Assembly (NCBI GenBank): GCA_905221605.1
Contig: CAJNDS010002171.1
Location: 151,001-215,000, forward strand
Reading direction: 5' to 3'
Length of the DNA: 64,000 bases
Source of the DNA: Symbiodinium natans
Taxonomy: Eukaryota > Sar > Dinophyceae > Suessiales > Symbiodiniaceae
Positions 1-10,279 of the stretch are shown here, piece by piece; the first letter of the stretch is position 1, and each line of letters starts with the position of its first letter. The notes beneath the pieces are model-generated. The model saw nothing but the letters and a program-made list of their open reading frames with translations, was not told where the DNA came from and made no database searches. Both the position numbers and the translations under genes were made by a program.

Positions 1-40
1 ATCAAGTCTTTTGTGGGTTCAATGTGCGAGGCTGGCGCTG

Positions 41-860
41 GCGGTTTAGGGTTTGGGGTTTGGGTTTAGGGTTGGGGGGGGGGGGGGGAGGAAGGGGCCT
101 GGGTGTTTGTGATTCGCGGCATGGGCTCTTTGGTTCGGAGCTTTGGGCTGTGAGATTCGGTGCGTGGGTGGTTTAGCGCCTAGCTGTAAGCTTTGAGGCA
201 CCCAGGTTCAGTACAGAGGGTCTGGGGTTTGGCGTTATGGTTTGGAGTTTAGGGCTGAGGGTTTGGGGATCCTTCCAAGCAACGACCAGCAGCAGGGGAA
301 GCTTGCTGCAGTCGGCCAACATGGAGCTGGCTTCACATGGATCTACAGACACCACGTTGTTTTGCAAACGAACAGACGGCTCCGAGCCGACTTCAGCAGC
401 AGTTCTGGGCATGATGCTTGACATGTGGGAGGCAACAGCAGGGATAGCATGCGCATGGATTCCAGATTTCACGTTCAATGCGTTCAGATTTTCGCCCTAA
501 ACCCTAAACCCTAAACCCCAAACCCTGAACCCTAAACCCCAAACCCACATGACTTAAGCTTCTGCACAAAAAAAGCAACCCGGGGGCCCTGAACGGTCAG
601 ACTCTCAACCTCAAACCCTCGCTTGTGCGATTACAGGGGCCTTAATAAGGGCTAGGGTTTAGGGTCTTAATAATTAAAGTAGGGTTTAGGGCTAGGGTTT
701 AGGGTCTTCATAATTAAAGTAGGGTTTAGGGTTTAAGGTTTAGGGTTAGGGCTACAGGGTCGTAGCAACTAAAGTAGGGGTTGGGGTCTAGGGCTTAGGG
801 CTTAGGGTTTAGGGTTTAGGGCTAGGGTTATGGGGGCTTTAATAATTAGAACAGGGTCTT
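41..860. repeat. Interstitial telomeric tracts
   Basis: TTTAGGG-type repeats at about 41-80, then CCCTAAA at 495-545, then TTTAGGG variants at 640-835 mixed with short ATTAAAGTAGGG units. The orientation switches on either side of the GC-rich island at 270-490. Units are partly degenerate (TTAGGG, CTAGGG). No gene is visible in the tracts. Confidence 0.85.
270..490. other. Candidate exon island, strand unresolved
   Basis: A non-repetitive GC-balanced segment of about 220 bp between telomeric tracts. Both strands stay open for most of its length: the plus reading contains TDGSEPTSAAVLGMMLDMWE and the minus reading contains MPRTAAEVGSEPSVRLQNNV. A CAG|G acceptor lies at its left on the plus strand. 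I do not recognise the protein. Confidence 0.3.
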
Positions 861-865
861 GGGGG

Positions 866-1130
866 TCACTATAGTAGAATGATTTTTTTAAGGAGGGGGA
901 GGGGGAATACTATTAGTAATTCTTCCGGCCCCTATATATATATATATTTTTTTATATTTATTTATTTATTGATTTATTTTTTATTTATGTATTTATCAAA
1001 TTTATTTTTTTTGGGGGGGGGCCTATGCAACTCCGAAGAAACCTTTACAGCAACATCTCGCACTCCTGTGAGAAAAAGTTCGTAATGGGTTGTCTTCCGG
1101 CCCCTATATTACACACTTGACACTACAGTT
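866..1130. mobile_element. AT-rich element, family H, with TA and T/G runs
   Basis: Contains ATAGTAGAATGA, then AGTAATTCTTCCGGCCCC followed by a TA microsatellite, a T-run and a G-run. A second CTTCCGGCCCCTATA occurs at about 1094-1108. Related text recurs at 50372-50482 and 62380-62505, so this is an interspersed family. No coding capacity is seen. Confidence 0.5.
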
Positions 1131-2050
1131 GCGACGCCACTCTCGCAGAAACATGCAAGAACATGCGGCTGAACTGTGCACGTTTGCCCCAATTGGCCCT
1201 CGTTTTGAATGTGACCTGAAACCGATGGCGGTCTTGTAGAACGGGTTAGGGTTTAGGGTTTAGGGTTCAGCAGCTCCGGATCGAGCAGGTTTCAATGGTA
1301 GAGTTATTTTTACGGCTCTGATATAACACCCACCCACCCAGACAATCCCATAACATTGAGAAAACAAGAATACCAGTATTCTCCAATCATCTCAGCTTCA
1401 AAGGCCTAAACGAACGGACACAACAAAAACACCTAATACTAATATTATTAACTTCATGCGGAGGTCGGCTTCCGGCCAGCCGTGATGGCGTGGCGCTCAA
1501 CCCACAGACCTAAACCCCACATTCCTTACATGCTCTAAAGCCCTACTCCCTAAGCCCCAAAACCCTAAACCCCAAAACCTCAAAAACAAAAATCCACAGC
1601 AAGCAACGGCGCCCAGCCTACCCAGCAAGAACCATACCAGTTCTGAGTTGAGAGAACCCGGAAGGGGGCGGGGGAGGGGGCGGGGGAGGGGGTGGGGGAG
1701 GGGGCGGGGGAGGGGGCGGGGGGGAGGGGGGAGGGAGGGCCAGGGAGGGGTAGTGCATTGAAACGGGCTTTTCGCCTTTTTGAATCGAATCATGCCATAC
1801 TACTACAATCCCTATCAGGACTCACATGGACCCCCCAAACCCTAAACCCCCAGACCCCTAAACCCCTAAGCCCCTAACCCCCTTAACCCCTAAACCCTAA
1901 ACCCTGTTAAGCTTAACCCCCCCAAAAAAACAGCCCTAAACCCTGAACCCGAAACCCTGAACCGTAAACCCTAAACCCATAAAACCCTCTTAGGGTTGAT
2001 TTGCCCCCCAAGGAAGGTACGCAGCCCCCATGGCCTGAGGGAAAGGTTTA
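1111..2050. other. Mixed non-coding stretch with telomeric tracts and a G-rich minisatellite
   Basis: Single-copy text at 1111-1240 and 1268-1500 has no convincing frame. Telomeric tracts lie at 1245-1268 (TTTAGGG) and 1545-1580, 1830-1915 and 1935-1980 (CCCTAAA). The G-rich minisatellite is at 1667-1740. No gene is called. Confidence 0.5.
1667..1740 (+). repeat. G-rich minisatellite, 12-bp unit
   Basis: About five to six copies of a GGGGGCGGGGGA-type unit with single T/C changes. The proline-rich open frame on the other strand is a by-product of the repeat, not a gene. Confidence 0.85.
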
Positions 2051-2119
2051 GGGTTTAGGGTTTAGGGTTTAGGGTTTAGGGTTGAGGGTTGAGGGTTGGG
2101 GGTTGAAGGGTTGAGGGTT

Positions 2120-2151
<32 letters not shown>

Positions 2152-2177
2152 TTTCTTAAAGCCAAAACTGCAGGCCC

Positions 2178-2257
2178 CCGCGCCTACGTCGGGTTGTTTC
2201 CGCCCAGAAGCCTGGGCCCAGTGTTCACGGGCTTCGAGGTTGTCCACAGGGGTTTTG
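2178..2257 (+). CDS. Candidate internal exon
   Basis: A GC-rich island between TTTAGGG and CCCTAAA tracts. On the plus strand it follows CTGCAG|G, the dinoflagellate acceptor, and reads open through AYVGLFPPRSLGPVFTGFEV before a G-initial donor. The opposite strand is also open but has no AG|G acceptor nearby. Product unknown. Confidence 0.4.
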
Positions 2258-2596
2258 GGGATTTCCGGCTTGCGGGGTTTGGGGCTTTAAACCCTAAACC
2301 CTAAACCTTAAACCCTGAACCCTAAACCCTCAGATGCGTGTAGGGTTTGGGTGTTGTTTGGGATGGGCCAGAAAGGGAGGTTCGGGATCGCTGCTCTTAG
2401 AAGCAGGTTGCAGCCTGCCCTTCTACCCCAGGTTTTTTCATCACAACGAAGGTATATTGCATCCATAAGAACAAATAGATAAATAAACATACATATATAT
2501 ATATATAGAGAGAGGTATATAGTCATGTGTTAACCTGTAACATAGTCCTGGCCTATGAACCCCATCAACCCTATAAACCCTGAAAACCCCATAGAC

Positions 2597-2825
2597 TTGG
2601 GATGTTCCCCCTAAGACTAACAGTCCCTAATAGGGATTCTCCAATAGGGCTGCTAGAATCCCTACTATGATACAAAGACTGTCAGTGTAAGGGGTATTAT
2701 AGTACCCCCTATAATTCACCCTATTAATAAGGACTGTTAGTAGCTAAAAATCCCATTAAAGGGGTATTATAGTACCCCCTATAATTCAACCCTATTAAGG
2801 ACTGTTAGTAGCTAAAAATCCTATA
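2597..2825. mobile_element. Family B element with internal tandem duplication
   Basis: Begins with GGGATGTTCCCC and TAACAGTCC, the terminus shared by copies at 6791, 8382, 11886 and 42808. From about 2689 a unit of roughly 65-70 bp (AGGGGTATTATAGTACCCCC to GCTAAAAATCC) is present twice in direct tandem. The block is non-coding. Confidence 0.65.
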
Positions 2826-2893
2826 AAAACCCTCAAAAAAACACCCTAAACCCTAAACCCTAAACCCTAAACCCTAAACCCTAAACCCCAAAC

Positions 2894-2981
2894 CCTCCTG
2901 AGGCCCCCCGTCGACTGGGGCCCCGCGCGTGGCGGGTGGCGGAGGCACCATGGCGCGCCGCAGCGGCGACGTCTGGCCCTC
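2894..2981. other. GC-rich candidate exon, strand unresolved
   Basis: A very GC-rich island with AG|G motifs on both strands at its edges. The plus reading from CTGAG|G is open and ends at ACAG|GTCAAG, a good GT donor. The minus reading from GGAG|G is also open. Both fit, so no product or strand is assigned. Confidence 0.3.
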
Positions 2982-3234
2982 CAAAAAACAGGTCAAGACC
3001 TTAAGAACTCGAAACCTATACTTCTTTATAGGCTCTTACTCTTTAACCCCTTTCTGTTAAAACTTAAGGGTTTCTTAGGTACCTTACAAAATGTAGGTTT
3101 CGGGTCTTTAAGGGAGGGTTTCGGGCTCAGTGCGCAAGGCTTTTGGCACACATATCGGGTTCCAAACCCTGTTAACCCTAAACGTTTTGCATTTCCCGGG
3201 CATAGGGTTCCACTGATACAGTATCACCTGCAGA

Positions 3235-3553
3235 ATGCCAGGCTCTGTGAGCCCGCAGCCTACAGTGCAAGCGGCCCAGGTCAGAAACGAGACCAGTCAC
3301 AACGGGCCAGCGAGAAACGTACAAGGGAGACAAAGTGAACCCCAAAAGGGTTTATGGTCCATATACCCTCGTATATAAAAATCATAGTATAGGGTTAGGG
3401 TGTAGGGCTTCAGGTTTAGGGTACATGACCCCAATTTTGAGGAGCATGTGGTCCGGCAGTGCGAACTACGGGGAGACGTACGACACAACGTGCACTGAGC
3501 TCAGGTGGTGCGCGTCTGCCGACACGTCCGTGGAGTGCGGCAAAAGAGCTTGG
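3235..3553 (+). CDS. Candidate two-exon gene fragment split by a family I element
   Basis: Exon a (about 3235-3349) reads MPGSVSPQPTVQAAQVRNET and onward. Exon b (about 3442-3553) follows TTTTGAG|G and reads MWSGSANYGETYDTTCTELR with several further cysteines. The gap between them is a family I element with telomeric units inside it, which would be the intron. The spaced cysteines in exon b suggest an extracellular or disulphide-bonded segment, but no family is recognised. Reading frame continuity across the gap was not fixed. Confidence 0.4.
3345..3441. mobile_element. Family I element interrupted by telomeric units
   Basis: Left end AAAAGGGTTTATGGTCCATA, right end CATGACCCCAATTTTGAG. An uninterrupted reverse copy is seen at about 8955-9035, and partial copies at 6312, 19266, 27178 and 48900. 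In this copy GGGTTAGGGTGTAGGG and similar units sit in the middle. Confidence 0.55.
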
Positions 3554-3559
3554 GGTTCA

Positions 3560-5200
3560 GGTTTTAGGGTGTTTGGGGTTCAGGAAGTTTAGGGTTTAGG
3601 GGGTTTCGGGTAATTAGGCCGTGCAACCCAAAGTGGGTTGCTCTTGTGACATTGCAGGCGGGCCATAGTATCTGCGCAGTTCTTAGGGAACTTAAATTAA
3701 GTTACCGTAGTAGACTTATACAGTCAATCATACAGTATCTTCAAAGCCTAAACCCTAAACCCTAAACCCCAAACCCTAAACCCTAAACCCTAAACCCTAA
3801 ACCCGGTGGGGGGTAGGGTCTGCCTTCCGCTCTTCCTCCAACGCTGCCGCAAGGGGCTGCCACCGGGGAGGGGAGGCGCCTAGGCTTCAGGAGTTTAGGG
3901 GTTTAGGGTTTAGGGGTTTAGGGTGTAGGGGTTTAGGGTTTAGGGTTTAGGAGTTGATGCTAAAGGGTTTAGGGCTTTACGGGTAAACTCGGGCCTGTTT
4001 GGAGTGAGGGCTGTTATCGGCAGGTTTGGCCAGCTCGGTGCATGTCGGTTGCTTTTCGAGGACAAGTGCCTTAAGCATCCAAAACCTATGTGTGGGTATC
4101 CTGTAAACTACAAAAGCAGGGGGTTTTAAGTTCTTAAGGTTTAGTGTTCCCTTGGGGTTTAGTGTTCCCTTTGGCGCGAAACCCTCCAGTTCTTAAATGG
4201 GTAGTGCTCTAAGAGTAGGGTCCCTTTTAGGCGTCCTTATGTTAATGGTGCCGTACTATATAAGGTGCCCAAAATGGGAACCCAAGCTAGTCAACTACCC
4301 ACATGAGCCCCAAAGGGGTCTAGGGCTCAGGGCTTAGGGTCCACATGCCTTAGTCGGGGGCTTTTGTAGCATGATCCCGATTATTCGGGGTGAGTAGTAT
4401 GCGAGGTTGTATAAAGGGGTCCTTAGTGTGCCGTCTGCAAGAGGTTGCTATGAGTTGACCCTACTACTTGCCCCTGCAACGTTCAACACATACACGACTG
4501 GGCGTAGCTTACTGGCCATCTGAAGGCTATGTCACGTATGCCGCTCTTAGCTGAAACAGCAGCCTGATACCAGGAATGGTTTAGGTTTAGGGTTTGGTTT
4601 AGGGTTCAGGTTACAGGGTTCAGGGTTCAGAGTTTAGGGTTTAGGATTTAGGGTTTAGGGTTTAGCGTGTAATTCATCTGCCGCGTTGTGGAACTTTCTT
4701 GTTGGCACATTCGGTGCGGGAAGAACTGACAAATAAAGAGATGCTTGGATACTTACAAAGCACTTCAGGACCCCAAACCCTAAACCCCAAACCCCAAACC
4801 CCGAACCCTAAACCCTAAACCCTAAACCCGAAACCCCAAACCCTCAACCCTCAACCCTAAACCAAACCCTAAACTCTAAATCAAATGGCATTGCATCTCC
4901 CACTAGAGATCCGGAGCTGAGCCGGAGAAGTTCAACCAACATATTCAGCAGTCCTGTTTTGAGGTGAGCATGGAAGCATGGGTTTAGGGTTTAGGGTTTA
5001 GGGATTTAGGGATTTAGGGGTTTAGGGATTTAGGGATTTAGGGATTGAGGGATTAGGGATTTAGGGATTTAGGGATTTAGGGATTCAGGGATTAGGGATT
5101 TAGGGATTTAAGGAATTTAGGGTTTAGTGCTATGACTTTGCCTGGACTGATGTGCTTCTGCCTCGGTTCGGGGCTTGAGGCTTTAGGGTTTAGATCTACG
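3560..5200. other. Telomeric tracts, one element and single-copy text
   Basis: Contains CCCTAAA at 3750-3805, a GC-rich candidate exon at 3810-3890 (open on both strands, AG|G at both edges), TTTAGGG at 3890-3960, a family E element at 4195-4305, unique text at 4320-4560 without a convincing frame, TTTAGGG at 4580-4665, CCCTAAA at 4770-4880, and an 8-bp variant array (TTTAGGGA) at about 4980-5115. Confidence 0.5.
4195..4305. mobile_element. Family E inverted-repeat element
   Basis: Starts near GGTAGTGCTCTAAGAGTAGG and ends near CTAGTCAACTACCC, with GGGTCCC/GGGAACCC near the ends. Similar elements are at 19655-19770, 34725-34840, 40380-40490 and 49230-49330. It is non-coding, of MITE size. 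Confidence 0.55.
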
Positions 5201-6790
5201 CCCGAAGCACCCCTAACTCTAAACCCCAAACCCTAAACCCTAAACCCTCAGACGCTGCAGGTCCGGCCTACTGGAGACCACACTCGGTTTGCGTAGCCTG
5301 CTCCTGTTTGCAACAGCAGCTCATCAAGGGTGAGGGGTCTGCAGGTTTATGGGGCGCAGACTTTGTGAGAGCGCTTCCCCTCCCTCCCCCGCCCCACCCT
5401 CGCCCCTGCAAGATGTAGCCGGCGATTGGGGACCCAGTAGTGGAGTTTGCAGGCTTGTGGTTTTGGGTTTGAGGCTCAAGGGATTTAAAAGCTTCCCGAA
5501 CAGGCAAGACCCGTACTCAAAACCAGGAGCTCAGGAGCTCCTTAGTAGAAGCCCCAGAAATGATCTTCTGTGGTGCTGCACGCAAGGCAATGTGGCAATC
5601 TAGCCTGTTTAAGTCTAGGGTTTCGGAAGCCTCACGCAAGTCCAGCGCAAGGAGTTGCTGTTGTCAAGACAAACGCCCTAAACCCTAAACCCTGAACCCT
5701 AAACACTAAAAACCCTCAACCCTAATTCCCCCTCTTTCCCCTGCCTGGGCCCCGCCGCCGTCCCGCCGCTGTTGGAGTGGTTGCGCGGCCCGGGCCCAGC
5801 GTCGCAGGCGTAGGAACTGGAAGGGCCGTGTGGGCTCTGGGCGGCGGCTGTATGGGGTTTAGGGTTTAGGGTTTAGGGTTTAGTGTTTAGGGTTGAGGGG
5901 CTTAGGGTCCGTGGTGGGCGTGTTGGATGGGAAAAGGAGGTGAAAACCTCCCCCAAAACGCGGGGGGTGGGGGGGGGGTAGGGGGGGGTACCCCGCCATA
6001 GTGTTTGACAAGTTTGGGCTTTACGGTAGGGTGAGTAGGGTGCTTGAGGATTAAAGCCAAGAACTGTAAGAGACCAAACAACCCTGAGAGAGATTCTATT
6101 GGTAGCGGTATGGGGTATGAGGCCACATACCTTGGCAGGGATTACGGTTAAGATCCCAATTCTGGTTCATTGCCCGAAACTATGCCTCGGAAGCCTAGTT
6201 AAGGTTCAGTTTTTGGGACTTAGAACACAATGCTGGGCTACGTTGCATACAGCGGAGACGGCGTCGCTTTGGGGACGAAGGTTTAGGGTTTGGAGTTGGG
6301 GGTTTGGGGTTGAGGGTACCCCAAAAGGGTTTCTGGTCCCTAAAGCCTAAACCCTAAACCCTAAATCCTGAAGCCTAAACCCTCAATAGGGATTTGAGTA
6401 GTATCTATGACCTCAAGTATGTGGTTCCCAAGGTAGAGGATGGCGGACGCCCCAAAGCGGGCAAAAGATCCGCAAGATCCCTAAACCCTAAACCCTAAAC
6501 CCTAAACCCTAAACGCTAAACGCTAAACGCTAAACGCTAAACGCTAAACGCTAAACCCTAAACCCTAAACCCCAAACCCCAACCCTAACCAGCCAACCCG
6601 ACAAACTCCCTGAACTCCCTGAACTTCCTGAAGCTTCCTGAGCCCTACTAAGGTTTAGGGTTTAGGGTTTAGGCAGTTTAGGGTTTAGGGTTTAGGGTTC
6701 CTGAACTTCCTGAAGCTTCCTGAGCCCTGCTAGGGTTGAGGGGGTAGGTTTAGGGCAGTTTAGGGTTAGGGTTTAGGGTTTAAGGGTATA
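5200..6790. other. Islands and telomeric tracts; no assigned gene
   Basis: A segment at 5268-5600 is open on both strands. A very GC-rich island at 5740-5855 is open in several frames. Single-copy text at 5930-6290 has no clear exon. Telomeric tracts lie at 5675-5725, 5855-5900 and 6340-6385. An array at 6480-6570 switches from CCCTAAA to CGCTAAA for about six units and back. At 6610-6760 the phrase CTGAACTTCCTGAAGCTTCC occurs twice around TTTAGGG units. Confidence 0.45.
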
Positions 6791-7778
6791 AACTTGGGAT
6801 GTTCCCCTTATTACTACCAGTCCTTAGTAGGGATTCGAATACTGGATACTATAATGCCTACTAAGGAGAGTGCGCAAAAAAGAGGCCCGCGGATATTCAA
6901 GGTAACCCCCCCCTCCCCCCCCCCCCCCCCTTCACCCAACAAACCCCCCCTCCCCCCCCCCCCCCACCCAAAGAAAGGGGGGGGGGGGGCCCCCCCCCCC
7001 CCCCCCCATGCTCAATTCCACATTTCCTCTGCCATTTTTGGTAGGATTCCTATTGTTTTTATTCGGAATCCTTCTAATTTCAAGAGGATTTCCATTAATG
7101 TAACAAGATTTCTATTTGCGTTCTTTTTTCGTAGCATTTCAATTCAATTTTAATATGGTTGGAATTATTTTTTCTAATCGGACTTCTACTAATTTTAATA
7201 GCAGTTCAATCAATTGTAATAGGAGTTGAACTTAATTCGACAAGGATTTCTATTATTTTAATACGAATCCCGTTAAACGCAATACAAATCTTATTAGAAG
7301 GGATAAAAACCTCATTCATATTATTAAAAATCTTTCAAAAGTAACAAAAACCCGACTAGAATCAAAAGAAGTCCTATTAGAACTTTAATTAAAATCAAGT
7401 GAAACCCTATTAAGAATACTTTTATTAAAAGAAATAGAAATGCCACTAGTAGAAGCTAGAAACCATTGCTCCCTATTAAATAAAGATCCACATTTGTATT
7501 TGTTAATTTCTATTAAAGTAAGTCGAAATCTTTAATCTCATTAAAATTGATAAAAGGGGGAGGGGGGGGGCTTCAATTGACCGGCGGGGGGGGGGGGCCC
7601 CCCCCCCCCCTTGAACAAGAGAGAGGGGGGGGGGAGGGGGGGGGGGGTTGGGGGGGGCCCCTTGAACAAGAGGGGGGGGGGAGGGGGGGGGGGGGGGCTG
7701 GCTTATGTTCCCGCAGGCCGCAGTGGCGCGCACTATCCTACTAAGGACTGTTAGTCTAGGGGGGAACAGCCCAAGTTA
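6791..7778. mobile_element. Large fold-back element, family B termini, about 990 bp
   Basis: The outer ends are inverted repeats of roughly 40 bp: left AACTTGGGATGTTCCCC to GTCCTTAGTAGG, right the inverse (CCTACTAAGGACTGTTAG to CCCAAGTT). Inside are C-runs on the left (about 6906-7010) and G-runs on the right (about 7555-7700). The core at 7016-7550 is AT-rich, with T-rich then A-rich halves. The layout is a nested palindrome. Short open frames in the core look fortuitous and no transposase is seen, so it would be non-autonomous. Confidence 0.65.
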
Positions 7779-7789
7779 AGTTGAGGGTA

Positions 7790-9320
7790 CAAACTGTAAG
7801 GCCCTAGACCCGATAAAGGCGGTGGCCTCTTTATCTGCTGCCCTTAAACCTAAAATATAGCCCCCTAGGTACCCTAATAAGACCCTCGAATCTATGCCCC
7901 TGTAAAGCAGAAACCCTACTTAAAGAGACCCTAAACCCTAAACCTAAACCCTAAACCCGTATAACGCCTACACCCTACAAACCGTGGACCTGCCGATGCG
8001 TCGACTCCCCGGAGGGCGGAGATCCAGTCGCGCGGCTTGAAATCCTCTCCTGCTTGAAAGGACAGGTGAACTGAACGAAACCCCAAACCCTAAACCCGAA
8101 ACCCCAAACCCTAAACCTAAACCCTAAACCCTAAACCCTAAACCCCAAACCCCAAACCCTAAACCCTAACTTCGTAGCATTTAGGGTAAGCGGGCCTTTG
8201 TTGCAGGACATCTTGTTTTCTTGCGGAGCCGGGGCGCGTGTTTTTTTTCTTTTGCTGCGCGCGCAAGGCATGCCCCCTACTTGCTCAAGATTTTACGAAG
8301 ACCGCGGTTTAGGGTTTAGGGTTTAGGGTTTCGGGTTTAGGGTGTAGGGTGTAGGGTGTAGGGTGCAGGGTTTAAGAATACCTTGGGATGTTCCCACTTA
8401 TACTAACAGCTCCTTCACGGGGATTCTTATAAGGGGGTACTGTACTCCCTTTGAAGGACTGTTAGTATAAGGGGGAACATCCCAAAGAGCACCTCTCATA
8501 CGCAGAAATTGGATTCAGCAAAACCCGGTTTAGGGCATACAGGGTTCAGAAAAGGACAGCAGCTGCGCGAGAAACCCTTACAACGCAGGTGCCCCAAAAC
8601 GCACAGCAGAGGCCACCATGTAGAAGTGATGTGCCTGCACCACAAACAAAACTCTTCTTTTCACTTTACCCTGGGACCCACTGCACCCGATAATTGGGGT
8701 CTAAACCCTAAACCCTAAACCCTAAACCCTAAACCCTAAACCCTACACCCTACACCCTACACCCTAAACCCTAAACCCTAAACCCTAAACCCTAAACCCT
8801 AAACCCTAGACCCTAGACCCTAGACCCTAAACCCTAAACCCTAAACCCTAACCCTAAACCCTATACTACTATAATCCCTATTAACCAGAAGGAACGCATT
8901 TCATGCCAAAAGACTCCTCTGGAACCCGGAGCCCTACCTTGAGCACCATGTGAACCCTAGAATTGGGGTCATATACCCTGACTACTCTAATCCCTATGAA
9001 GGCATATGGACCAAAAACCCCCACTTTTTCGGGTTCATTTAGTCCCCCAAGACTTTGTTGCCTAAACCCTAAACCCTAAACCCTAAACCCTCAACCCTCA
9101 ACCCTCAACCCTAAACCCTAAACCCTAAACCCTAACCCTAAACCCTAAACCCTAAACCCTAACCCTAAACCCTAAGCCCCCTTTCTCGCATGTTGGCTAG
9201 AGGCTGCCTGTGAAAGCCGGCGGCGGGGAGGAGCCCCGAAGTGGTCGCCGTGCCTGCAAGGGACCCTCGAGGGCTTGAGACGTCTGGGGTTTAGGGTTTA
9301 GGGTTTAGAAGGTTCAGAAT
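7790..9320. other. Telomeric tracts with four candidate exon islands
   Basis: Islands at about 7985-8075, 8185-8305, 8500-8700 and 9190-9285 lie between CCCTAAA tracts (7930, 8080-8170, 8700-8865, 9060-9175) and TTTAGGG tracts (8310-8370, 9290). The first reads GDPVARLEILSCLKGQ on plus, ending at a GTGAAC donor, and FKPRDWISALRGVDASAG on minus. Strand and products are unresolved. A reverse family I copy lies at about 8955-9035. Confidence 0.4.
8382..8487. mobile_element. Family B MITE, 106 bp
   Basis: Terminal inverted repeats of about 27 bp with one or two mismatches: CTTGGGATGTTCCCACTTAT at the left and the inverse of CTTTGGGATGTTCCCCCTTA at the right. Non-coding. This is the cleanest short copy of the family. 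Confidence 0.8.
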
Positions 9321-9324
9321 TTTC

Positions 9325-9432
9325 TTGCCGGTTCTTAGTAGGGAATGAGGGAATGAGGATACTTTACAATCCGGCAAAGGGTATATAAAGGAGGATATAA
9401 GGTGCCGAATTCCCTCATTTCCCACTAAGAAT
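9325..9432. mobile_element. Palindromic MITE-like element, family J
   Basis: The left end TTCTTAGTAGGGAATGAGGG mirrors the right end CCCTCATTTCCCACTAAGAA. The middle is AT-rich. Only one copy was noticed in the window. Confidence 0.6.
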
Positions 9433-10150
9433 TCGGGGGTCGTAAGTGCTCTGAGTTTCGGGCTTCGGGCGGCTCGGGTTTCGCGGTGCTTGGATGAGTC
9501 AACTCTGAAACCCTGCCTCTAGCTTTTGTTACGGCTTCAGGTCTGCAGGGCTCAGGGTTTAGGGCTTCCGGATTTATTTGAGTGTTTCGGCAAGCCCCCT
9601 CCACCGTCAACCTTGACAATTCGCCAAAATACCTCTTAGATCTCCACGTCCCAGACTCGAAGCAGTCCCTTCACAAGCCCACAAGACTTGGCTGCACTCA
9701 GGAGGGTAGCTATAAATTAAGCTTTTGGCTGCCTCAATAAGAAACCCAATAAACCCAAAAAAAGGTAAGGATCTAAAGTTACAGTAAAGGACCGCAAAGA
9801 AGAATCCCCTGAATGCCTTGCACAAACTACATACAACCCCCAAACGACGCAAAGCTCGGTAGATAGCTGGAGACCCCAGCTATCCCCGCAGAACCCAAAT
9901 TGCGAAGGGCTCAAGGGTTTTGGGTTGGTTTTGAAGGTTTGCAGCACAAGGGCCCTGTGCTGATCCTCCCCAACCCATAAAGAGCGAGCACTGACACCTC
10001 GTCATTCTCCGCCCGGGGCGGTGCAAGCCTGCGATCGCGACCGGGTGTTGTTTAGGTTTTAAGGAGTGATTGGGGCTCCATTTGCCCATTTTGGGGGAGG
10101 CTACACCGCTAGGAAGTTCTGGCCTATTCACAACCCTCAACCCTAAAACT
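9433..10150. other. Single-copy stretch, coding state unclear
   Basis: About 700 bp almost free of telomeric repeats. Overlapping minus-strand open frames of 60-86 codons run through it, none with a recognisable domain and none clearly preferred. It could be exonic or intergenic. Confidence 0.3.
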
Positions 10151-10154
10151 TAGA

Positions 10155-10271
10155 CTACTATTTGCTTAAGAACCCCAAAAAAGAACATATAATAATCCCT
10201 ACATTACCCTGAAAAGGAAGAAGATTTAGATTTTTTGGGCGGAGGGGAGGTTCTTTAGCAAAGATGAGTAG
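10155..10271. mobile_element. Family F inverted-repeat element, copy 1
   Basis: Left end CTACTATTTGCTTAAGAACC. The right end is GGTTCTTTAGCAAAGATGAG followed by TAG, which is the imperfect inverse. The second copy at 53264-53379 shares both ends and the AATCCCTA(C/T)ATT core. Non-coding. Confidence 0.7.
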
Positions 10272-10279
10272 ACCCTCAA

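Noticed and set aside
2062-2247. Open frames ending or running in [12 protein letters not shown] or GFRVGFRV
   Set aside because: These are translations of CCCTAAA/TTTAGGG units, which lack stops in some frames. They occur throughout the window on both strands.
7016-7550. Organelle-derived insert or gene in the AT-rich core
   Set aside because: No recognisable organelle protein; frames are short and the halves mirror each other, fitting a fold-back element.
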